From: Coccinella septempunctata
Taxonomy: Eukaryota; Arthropoda; Insecta; Coleoptera; Coccinellidae
Length of the DNA: 64,000 nucleotides
Reading direction: 5' to 3'
NCBI RefSeq assembly: GCF_907165205.1
Contig: NC_058189.1
Coordinates: 1,676,501-1,740,500, forward strand
The notes under the pieces are model-generated. The model was not told the origin of the DNA, searched no databases, and saw only the letters and a program-made list of their open reading frames with translations. A program made the position numbers and the translations under genes. Of this stretch, positions 56,761 through 64,000 are shown one piece after another (within the stretch, counting starts at the first letter, position 1; every line of letters starts with the position of its first letter).

Positions 56761-57342
56761 GGCCCGTTTGCACCAATCCTCCTTAAATTGAGTACTTAAC
56801 TAAGCGTAGTTTGAAGTTGATGGACGCTTAATTTTATTGTCAGTTGCACGACTGCGGCTTAACAGAATCGTAAGGGGCCCTTAAGTTTTCATATCTAGTG
56901 ATATTTCAGTTTTTTATTTTGGTGCAACTTCATCCTAGTCCAAGAAAGCCATTTCATTGGTTGGCCGATGATCGTTGTCATTTCATTAACCTAACTTTAT
57001 TGTCCTGTCAGTCAGTGTCAAATAAACTATAATATTATTATCAAAGAGTTACAACTCTTTGTGGCTGAATTAGCATTATTATTGATAATGGAATGGATTG
57101 TCAAATAAAAGGTACTTGACGTTATTAGAAAAACCACAGCACTTCTGCAGCCAGTTTATGAGTTCAACAAATTATTTTAGGTTAGAATCCCGCCCTTAAA
57201 TACCTAAGTGGTCATTACAAGAGCGCTTAAATTTAAGGCAAGCTTTAGCCACTTAAATGTCACTTTACAGTTGGTGCAACGTAATTTAAGTTAAGGGTTC
57301 ATTTTAAGGGACACTTAACACTAAGTGCGTTTGGTGCAAACG
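56761..57342 (+). mobile_element. PIF/Harbinger-like element, copy F3 (short derivative)
   Basis: It starts GGCCCGTTTGCACCAA after TAA (56758-56760) and ends GTTTGGTGCAAACG, where the last bases are replaced by CCAAC. It has no coding sequence left. Confidence 0.75.
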
Positions 57343-57384
57343 CCAACTACTGATTACTGATTACTGATTGCTGGGTGTGTTGGA
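57343..57384. repeat. Short (TACTGAT)n run and LINE target duplication
   Basis: ACTGATTACTGATTACTGAT precedes CTGGGTGTGTTGGA. GTGTTGGA (57377-57384) recurs at 57965-57972 on the other side of LINE C. Confidence 0.7.
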
Positions 57385-57964
57385 CGGATAAACCCAAACC
57401 TGCCACTGCGACCAACGGTCTATTGTAGCACACAAGCATGCTCAAAGAGCTAGATCTCACCCTCTAGTCCCATCCTACCCAAAAAGGAGATGATGTCGGA
57501 GGGGGAGTGATTCTTGAGTTCCTCTAGGATCATCTTCGGAGAGCCGAAAACTCCAAGTCTGACCCTGTCTGCCGCCGGGCAGTCACAGAGGATATGCTCA
57601 ATTGTTTCGTCTTCCTCTAAGCAGAGTCTGCAGAGTGGGTCATTGACGATGCTGAGTTTTTTGAGGTGGGCTCTGAGTCTGCAGTGTCCTGTAAAAACCG
57701 CTATTATGGATCTCAGATTAGTTCTAGAAAATTCTAGCCAGCGACTGGTGTATGGGCTGGGAGGAACTGAAATAGCCCTATGCGAGTGACGCAATCCAGG
57801 ACGGTTGCGCCAGCGCTCTAGGACCTTTTGCCTTATCCAGCTGTTGTTTCGGTCCCTGATTAAGGAATTAGAAATTCCTATACTGGGTTCCGGGCCAATA
57901 AGCGTTGATGTCGCGCCTTCTCTGGCTAGAGCATCCGATACATCGTTGCAACGCCAACTAAGAG
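57385..57964 (-). mobile_element. Non-LTR retrotransposon family C, 5'-truncated, inserted in LINE D
   Basis: Bounded by the 8-bp duplication GTGTTGGA. It holds the last part of an ORF2 and a 3' tail of about 65 bp. The final bases of that tail recur as a 44-bp stub at 59585-59628. Confidence 0.85.
57450..57960 (-). pseudogene. LINE C ORF2 C terminus: RNase H end and Cys-rich tail
   Basis: The frame begins with the RNase H-type CNDVSDALAREGA, passes through NSWIRQKVLERWRNRPG and TGHCRLRAHLKKLSIVNDPL, and has the Cys-His cluster CRLCLEEDETIEHILCDCPA (C-x2-C-x8-H-x4-C spacing), ending LGRMGLEGEI. An RNase H end plus this cluster suits the I/R1-type non-LTR clades. Residues further upstream in the same frame (NRPSSNLNLNPTP) are antisense LINE D and do not belong. 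Confidence 0.82.
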
Positions 57965-57972
57965 GTGTTGGA

Positions 57973-58316
57973 TTAAGGTTCAGATTTGATGAAGGCCTGT
58001 TCAACCTGAGGCCTGAGGCGCCTCAGAGCGAAAACCCGTACAAAGTTTATCACGAAACTTTAATATGCAGACGACACTCAGAGGATGTAGAGCTCTAGGC
58101 CTTAGACTCAATATTGACAAAACCAAAATCTTGGTAAATCCGCCCCAAAGCCTTCAAATAGATATCAACCGGGAGGATGAAACTCTAGAACAGATCGAGC
58201 AGTTCAAATACTTGGGAAGCTTCATAAATACTAGGGCTAACCTAGGCACGGAAATACACAACCGTATCAATTCGGAATCACGGGCATTCTGGAAGCTAAA
58301 GCACAGAGTGTTTTAA
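57973..58316 (+). pseudogene. LINE D reverse transcriptase, segment after insertions
   Basis: LRFRFDEGLFNLR continues the RT, then the catalytic YADD at 58064-58075 in one frame and LGLRLNIDKTKILVNPP with EQIEQFKYLGSFINTRANLG in another, so a frameshift lies just after YADDTQR. The motif order fits the segment before 56757. Confidence 0.83.
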
Positions 58317-58614
58317 AATCACGACCTCAATCTGAAGACCAAGACAGCTGTTTACAAAGCAGTCCTCCCAACGCTTCATTATTGAAGCGAAAGCTTGACG
58401 CCCCACAGTCGACACATTAAAGAGCTTGAACAAACGTAACAACGTCATCTGAGACTTATAACAAATAATGCACATCAGATGGTTCCACAAAGTTTCAAAT
58501 GCAGAAGTCTTGCAGCGCGCGAGTTGTATAACAATTGAGACTCGAGTAACGAGGGCCCGACTCAGATAGAGCGGCCACATTCTGAGGATGCAAGACACAA
58601 GACTATCCAAAATG

Positions 58615-59470
58615 GCTCTGTATGGCGAATTCACAGAGGGATCTCGGAAACCAGGAGGCCAGTATAAGCCGTTTAAGGATTCAATGCATCAATCCCTGAA
58701 ATCAGTTGATGCCAATCATAACTGGGAACAACTAGCGTTAGACAGATCATAGTGGAGGTCTTTAGTACAGAGTAATAATGGAGACTCAAGAAGAATACAG
58801 CGGTGGCCAGATCTGGTTGGTGACTATCCATGCCCGGAGTGTGGAAGGATCTGTAGGTCACGGTTGGGTCTGTTCAGTCTAAGGAGTAGTATAACAACTT
58901 AGCTCTGTATGGCGAATTTACAGAGGGAGCTCGGAAACCAGGAGGCCATTATAAGCGGTTTAAGGATATACTGCATCAATCCCTAAAATCGATTGATGCC
59001 AATCAAAACTGGGAACAACTAGCGTTAGACAGATCATAGTAGAGGTCTTTAGTCCACAGTTATAATGGAGACTCGAGAAGAATACAGCGGCGGCCAGATC
59101 TGGTTGGTGACTATCCATGCCCGGAGTGTGGAAGGATCTATAGGTCACGGTTGGGTCTGTTCGGTCTAAGGAGTAGTATAACAACTTAGCTCTGTATGGA
59201 GAATTTACAGAGGGAGCTCGGAAACGAGGAGGCCTTTATAAGCGGCTTAAGTATATACTGCATTAATCCATAAAATGAGTTAATGCCAATCATAACTAGT
59301 GTTAGACAAATCACAGAGGAGGTCTTTGGTCCACAGTTATAATGGAGACTCGAGAAGAATACAGCGGCGGCAAGATCTGGTTGGTGACCATCCATGCCCG
59401 GAGTGTGGAATGATCTGTAGGTCGCGGTTGGGTTTCTTCAGTCACAGGAAAGCACACAGTCTCAAGTAGC
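58615..59470 (+). repeat. Three tandem copies of the 287-bp LINE D 3' end
   Basis: GCTCTGTATGG(C/A)GAATT occurs at 58615, 58902 and 59189, exactly 287 bp apart. Each unit encodes EFTEGSRKPGG..., a block containing DANHNWEQLALDRS, and YPCPECGRICRSRLGLFS. Only the third unit runs on to SHRKAHSLK and a stop, completing a C2H2-like finger. The first two read SLRSSITT at the junction, so the duplication joint interrupts the finger. Confidence 0.88.
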
Positions 59471-59509
59471 CCTAAGAAATGATAAGTTTGATCGCACCGT
59501 TTGGTTTTT

Positions 59510-59692
59510 AACGTCCAGTTTCATTATAAAATTTAAAGTCACTTTAAGCTTAAAGCTTCCTTTACTGTCATTTTTAGTAGGGTTGGACGGATAAACCCAA
59601 ACCTGCCATTGCGACCAACGGTCTATTGTAGTAGGGTTAAAGGAGGCTTTAAAATTAAAGGGACTTTAGGTTTGATTTGAAACCGGCCGTTA
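59510..59692. mobile_element. Palindromic MITE interrupted by a LINE C stub
   Basis: ACGTCCAGTTTCATTATAAA at the left and TTTGAAACCGGCCGTTA at the right. Same family as 27615-28536 and 50530-50687. The loop is split by the 44-bp insertion. Confidence 0.82.
59585..59628 (-). mobile_element. 44-bp LINE C 3' stub with 10-bp target duplication
   Basis: The 44 bp match 57382-57425 with one mismatch seen, and are flanked by perfect TAGTAGGGTT copies at 59575-59584 and 59629-59638. TAGTAGGGTT occurs once in the uninterrupted MITE. Confidence 0.85.
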
Positions 59693-59699
59693 GTCTTTT

Positions 59700-60624
59700 T
59701 GTAGATTCATTCTTGTTAACGAGATTCAGCAATGAATCAGGGCTGAGTTGTGAAGTTTGTGAGTTGATAGTCTTGCTTCTCGTCCATTATAATATATATA
59801 AGGGTGCAAGGTCTTACAGTGACTGAAGACTGGCTAATGGTACTAGGCATCTCCATAGCCGCAGTAAGGTTACAGTGGCATGCCTTCGACGTAAAGGGGC
59901 ATGCCAGTCAATTTTTTCGAGTTTGTTCAGGTTTTGTTGACGCTCCAAACATAACAATCAGGTGCTGCCCTAAGTTTTGGCACAGAAACTGTAATTGCTT
60001 TCGATTGACTCCCAGTCGATGTTGGGACTTTCCGAAAACCAGTACATAATCCACACATAACCGAAAACCCCCCACTCGACAATCCCGCGGATTTCCCTCT
60101 TCATTTCCGATAGAGCCGTTCGAGCCAGACGCGCTCCATCCAGCTCTCAATCGACTAGAAAATCGGGATTTTTCCCTGCGCCTCCGAAATCCTCGAAATA
60201 GAAACAAAGGAGGCATCTGTCGGCGGCGTTTTAGTTCACCGACAGCTCATAAATCTGGCCGAAATCGGCGTCGTTGTACCCGTCGATAAATCAGGCGATG
60301 AATAAGTGGAAACTGTCATCGGCCGGGACGGATTTACGAGTGACGGGATAATTCGAAAAGTAGCGGGTAACACGCCGAACGGAATAATGCCAATTCAAGT
60401 CGCGTCCTCGACAAAGCGCGGCTATGTTTGCCGATATTGCGTCCGGGTTCGCAATTGAAATTAGCTTGTACGTTGGGTCCTGATACAATTTTCCGGTTGG
60501 ACGTTTCGTTTCGGGCGCCAATAAATGACTCTTTTCATCGAAGACGTCATTTATCCAATACAATTTAACGACGTCACATGTTGCACCAGTGAGTAAGTCC
60601 CGTTCTTCGTTTCGAAGCACAGTT
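59700..60624. other. GC- and CpG-rich segment, no gene assigned
   Basis: From about 60050 to 60620 the sequence is clearly richer in GC and CpG than the window. It has opposite-strand open frames (60291-60641 minus, 59908-60216 minus) that I cannot relate to a family. TATAATATATATAAGGG at about 59786-59803 resembles a TATA box. It could be a promoter/5' UTR or an untranslated exon. Confidence 0.35.
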
Positions 60625-60642
60625 TTAAGGCGCGTACTCACT

Positions 60643-62357
60643 TCTTTCTTCTTCTTCTTCTGCTAGGACGATGTCCTGTTTTCTCCAACTTTCATTCGAT
60701 GTCCTGTGACGATGAAGTCCAGGAGTCAGCCCATCTCTTCGGTGGTCTTCCTAAGGGTCTAGTTGTGTTCGGTTTCTCCTTGTATGCGGCTTTGGCGAGT
60801 CTATCGTCCTGCATCCTCTATACATGCTGTCTCCATTCTCTTCTTCCCCCTCGTGACCACCTTACGACATCTGGCATATTATCGCACCGCTCCCGGATCT
60901 CACTGCTTCGCTGTCTGTCCCACAGTGTAACGCCTGCGATCGCTCGAAGGGTCCTCATTTCGGTTGTTCGTAGTGCTCTTTTCGTCCGGCTAGTGTCCGC
61001 TCTCGTTTCTGCTGCGTAGGTGAGGATGGGCCTCACTGCTGTTCTGTAGATCCTTGCCTTGCTGGTTATCGACATGCATTTGTTCTTCCAAATAGTACTG
61101 TGCAGACAGCCAGACACTCTTGCTGCTTTATTCACTTGTGCTTTCACCCCGTCATATGTGTTTCGGCTGCTTGAAGCTATTATCCCCAGGTATTCAAAAC
61201 TCATCACTTGTTCGATTGGTTGGTCGTTTAGTGCTAGTTTGCATCGTATCGGTTCCTTGCTGATGGTCATAGACTTGGTTTTCGATATCGAGATGCTCAT
61301 ATTATATTCCTTGGCGGCCTGGTTTAGCTCGAATAGCAGTCGCTGCAAGTCGTCCTCATTCTCTGCTATGAGAACCGCATCGTCAGCGTAGCACAATATT
61401 TTGAATTGGATTTGTCCCATCCTGTAACCTCGCCCTACCCTCTTCACCCGGCTTATGATGTGGTCCATTACCAGGTTGAAGAGTTCTGGACTCAAGCTAT
61501 CTCCTTGCCTGATACCTATCGATATCGGTATTTCCTCTGTGGTTGAGGTGCCTGACTGTATTCTTGTGCTGTTGTTGGTATTGAGTTGTTTTATAAACTG
61601 GATAATATTGTTGTTGACTCCTCGTTCTTGGAGGATTTTTAGCACATCCTTTAGTTGCACTCTATCAAATGCTTGAGTTAGGTCAGCAAAGCAAAGGAAC
61701 GCAGGTTTGTTAAATTCTATGGACTTTTCGATGATTTGTCGCAATATGAATATAGCGTCGATTGTTGACCTATTCTTCCTAAAGCCTTGTTGTTCTTCGT
61801 TGATGCTGATTGTACTTGATAGATGTTGGGTTATAATTTTGGTGAGCAGCTTCATAGTGGTGTTGAGCAGGCTTATGCCTCGATAGTTCCTTGGGTCTTT
61901 CTTTGCTCCCTTTTTGTAGATAGGTATTGTGATGCTAGATTTCCATTCCTGGGGTACTTCTCCTGTGGACATTATCATACTGAAAAGATGTGATAGCTCC
62001 ATCATCAATTCATCGCCGCCATATTTGAGCATTTCGTTGGTTATTTTATCTGGGCCTGGTGATTTTCTGTTCTTCAATTTGTTGGTTGTTGCTTCGATCT
62101 CTGTTTTGTCTATAATGTATTCGTCTATGTTGTCGGGCACGGTCCATAGATCTGCTTGTTCTTCAGTATTGTACAGACTCTTGAGGTGGTCTGTCCATTC
62201 TTCAGCGGTGATATTGACTGTGATCTGTTCGTTAACTGGTCTCTTCTGCGATCTAATGAGGTTCCATATTCTCCGTTGTCCTCCGTACATGTCATGTTGC
62301 ATGTCGGTGGAGAACTTTTCCCAATATTCTTTTTTGATTTGTCTTATTTTAATATTG
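60643..62357 (-). mobile_element. Non-LTR retrotransposon family A, copy 2 (5'-truncated)
   Basis: Flanked by an 11-bp duplication GCGTACTCACT (60632-60642, 62358-62368). The 3' end is an (AAG)n tail, read as CTTCTTCTTCTTC at 60648-60660. Same family as 33614-35501 but truncated further upstream. Confidence 0.9.
60818..62357 (-). CDS. LINE A reverse transcriptase (about 513 residues, no endonuclease)
   Basis: The LINE part of the frame starts at NIKIRQIKKEYWEKF; residues further upstream come from the host MITE. In order: linker QHDMYGGQRRIWNLI; KNRKSPGPDKITNEMLK; GEVPQEWKSSITIPIYKKG; RNYRGISLLNTTMKLL; EEQQGFRKNRSTIDAIFILR; the catalytic FADLTQAFDRV; GIRQGDSLSPELFNLVMDHI; the catalytic YADD at 61379-61390; EYLGIIASSSRN; then a thumb-type region VRPILTYAAETRADTSRTKR and DVVRWSRGGRREWRQHV. 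Both catalytic centres are intact. After 60818 the frame shifts, and the C-terminal PPKRWADSWTSSSQDIE continues in another frame. The apurinic endonuclease domain was lost by 5' truncation. A dead copy, but it has the longest intact RT in the window. Clade uncertain (RTE/jockey-like). Confidence 0.9.
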
Positions 62358-62512
62358 GCGTACTCACTGCGGCCATAAAAATGCCATAAAATGTGAGTAC
62401 CGACAAGTCTCGGATCGCTTCGAAGTCCGCGACGAACGAGGAAGGTCATAAAATTTTATGGGATTTTTATGGCCGGTTGCTGTTGCTGCTCGCCAATGAG
62501 TGCGCGCCTTTA

Positions 62513-62698
62513 GGCTTGCCGCAGACATGCAACTTCTCAGTTGCGCAACAGTTTGATTGCAAGCGGTTCGAGGGCGTACACGAAGGCAATCGCTGCAACT
62601 TTTCAGTTGCATGTCTGCGCGGCCCCATATAAATGCATTGTACTCACTTCTGCAACTAAACAGTTGCAAAATTAAAAATTACATGTCTGCGGTAGGCC
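62513..62698. mobile_element. Small GC-rich MITE with TTA duplication
   Basis: The ends GGCTTGCCGCAGACATG and CATGTCTGCGGTAGGCC are imperfect complements flanked by TTA (62510-62512, 62699-62701). The interior repeats GCAACTTTTCAGTTGC-type palindromes. A TTA target fits Harbinger-type mobilisation. Confidence 0.7.
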
Positions 62699-62835
62699 TT
62701 ACTTTCCTTTGAGAGTGGCGAAGACCGATCTCGGGTCGCTTCGAAGACTGCGACGAACGAAGAAGGTCGTAGAATTTTATAGGATTTTTATGGCCGGTTG
62801 ATGTTGCTGCTCGCCAGTGAGTACGCGCCTTAAAG

Positions 62836-64000
62836 ATTTGGAAATCTTGGTGCTCTCTAACCAAGTAAATCTCATCAGTGAATCTCCCAAGGATAATACA
62901 ATCAAAAAATGAGTACTGGTAGAATCGGGTGACTTGGGACAGTCCTGTAACTTGGGACAGTTACCCCCCTTGCAAATTTCTTTGTTTCTTACCATTTATG
63001 AGCGAAGGGACAAACTTATAAGATTGTGTAGCGTCTTTTCTGTTAGTTTAACAATTAATTCCTGTTGAGTTTGCCGTGACCAGAGCGTTTGAATCGACAG
63101 GAAAAATTAACCATTTCAGAAGAGTAAAAGCGCGTTTTTTTATGGCCCTTGAACTTTCTAGTGTCCTTTACATGTGTTTCAATTTGTGCATGTGTAATTT
63201 TTTTTTCTGGATACGGGAGATATCGGAATATTAGATATGTCATGAAACAAGGTTGTTTACAAATCAAACGGCAACACGGATCTCACCCAATTATTTTGTT
63301 GTTTCATTGCTTGACTTGGGACAAACAATGACGAATAGATACAAGCGGCGCATTGGCAGCAGGATATATGCCGATTTTTCGCAGGCAATTATTATTTACG
63401 TTATTTCCACAAAGAAATCACCGAAGAATGAAAGAAATCAAAGTTCACTTTTTTTGTTTTTTTACATTTGAGTTGCAATATATTCATTTTCGCAGTAATA
63501 AGGGTTTATCATTTAATTTCCATACCGAATTTCAACTATATAGGGGAGACTGGGGAGGGTTGATACGTTTTTTGGAATTTTTATTTTGGAAACTGAATTA
63601 TATGAAGAAACAGGACTTTTCTTATATTATATAATTCTTCAATTAATCGATCAACAAAATAAATATAGAAGTCTCAAAACATAAACATCTTATTCTGTAC
63701 AGAACGTTGAACACCAAAAACATGCAAACTGTCTCAAGCCTCCCCACATATGGGAGGATTGATACGATTTACTGGGAGGCATGAGACACAAATTGAAAAT
63801 ATAAGTCCCATTGGCATCACTTGCAAATGTCACATATAAAAATTTTTGTGCCTTTTCTAACACCGGCAGATTCTTCGTCGCGCCATTGCGAGCACACCTG
63901 ACACCTGATCCAGAATTCGTTTGATCTAGAGGATTAAAATGAACCATTGCAATATATATATATATATAGGCTACATCTTCGCCCTCTCAGTCATATTCTT
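62836..64000. other. Unassigned; possible decayed TIR element and (AT)n
   Basis: ACTTGGGACAG occurs twice near 62929-62961 and again in part near 63313. GGGGAGACTGGGGAGGGTTGATACG (from 63543) has a looser inverted partner near 63737-63765. These may be ends of a decayed element. (AT)n lies at about 63952-63967. Confidence 0.35.

Larger units (their letters stand above)
56540..59470 (+). mobile_element. Non-LTR retrotransposon family D, split by two insertions, 3' end triplicated
   Basis: The reverse-transcriptase parts lie at 56562-56757 and 57973-58316, separated by a Harbinger copy and an opposite-strand LINE. The tail with a C-terminal zinc finger runs from 58615. Without the insertions the parts read in normal RT order. 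Clade not assigned. Confidence 0.8.
60625..62835. mobile_element. GC-rich TIR/MITE cluster interrupted by LINE A2
   Basis: TTTAAGGCGCGTACTCACT at 60625-60643 and AGTGAGTACGCGCCTTAAA at 62817-62835 are exact complements. Without the LINE (60643-62357) the element is about 0.5 kb. 62390-62510 and 62724-62830 are direct repeats of its right arm (CGACGAACGA(A/G)GAAGGTC, TTTATGGCCGGTTG, GCTGCTCGCCA). Confidence 0.75.

Noticed and set aside
62393..62995. Several overlapping open frames in the GC-rich repeats
   Set aside because: They arise from direct and inverted MITE repeats, recur in both repeat copies and have no domain.
1..64000. tRNA and rRNA genes
   Set aside because: No cloverleaf with A/B boxes and no rRNA-like block was seen by eye. 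A tRNAscan-SE or Infernal run would be decisive.

Overview
The window is AT-rich nuclear DNA from an insect. The evidence is a spliced ninjurin-family gene with GT-AG introns, insect-type mariner, Tc1, PIF/Harbinger, hAT, non-LTR and Penelope-like elements, and a short interstitial (CCTAA)n array, the insect telomere repeat in reverse. A beetle is possible but the order cannot be fixed from the sequence. Host coding content is small. One gene is convincing: ninjurin, minus strand, three coding exons between 6249 and 10502. Two further candidate exons (26280-26376 plus, 31185-31364 minus) have plausible splice sites but no recognised product. Nearly everything else identifiable is mobile DNA, much of it nested.

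Layout. 1-5.5 kb: a Harbinger end, a long inverted repeat with Penelope-type hammerhead-like motifs, and mariner copy A. 5.5-10.5 kb: a membrane-protein ORF of unknown status, then ninjurin, whose intron 1 holds the best-preserved mariner (copy B) and a fold-back element. 11-16 kb: mariner C, a TIR element with a nested MITE, and a broken transposase. 16.3-17.4 kb: a telomere-like repeat, then a 934-bp LTR element whose two identical 361-bp repeats each carry a complete hammerhead ribozyme. 18-26 kb: a CAGGGTG-ended element, an unclassified TIR transposon, a rearranged Penelope-like element encoding a GIY-YIG nuclease, and a jockey/CR1-like LINE interrupted by mariner D. 27-31 kb: a 177-bp tandem and inverted satellite built from a palindromic MITE, and a TIR element with arms of about 360 bp. 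32.8-36.5 kb: a four-level nest (TIR element, Tc1, LINE, hAT). 37-45 kb: mariner E, further TIR elements, and the second copy of the unclassified transposon. 45-60 kb: more TIR elements, a second Harbinger, a second Tc1, and a LINE holding a Harbinger and another LINE, with its 3' end triplicated. 60.6-62.8 kb: a LINE with a long reverse-transcriptase ORF inserted in a cluster of GC-rich MITEs.

The outstanding feature is the element at 16450-17383. It has identical LTRs, a 5-bp target duplication, an 18-nt primer-binding site matching the tRNA-Trp 3' end, a purine-rich tract before the 3' LTR, no ORF of note, and in each LTR a type III hammerhead with every core position intact and a 10-bp perfect loop I/loop II complementarity. 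This is the architecture of an LTR retrozyme, which I know as a plant element class. If both ribozymes act on one transcript, they release a unit RNA of exactly 573 nt, suitable for circularisation. The window also carries Penelope-associated hammerhead-like motifs at 1.4-1.9 kb and 22.1 kb, so two unrelated ribozyme-bearing retroelement lineages appear in one locus.
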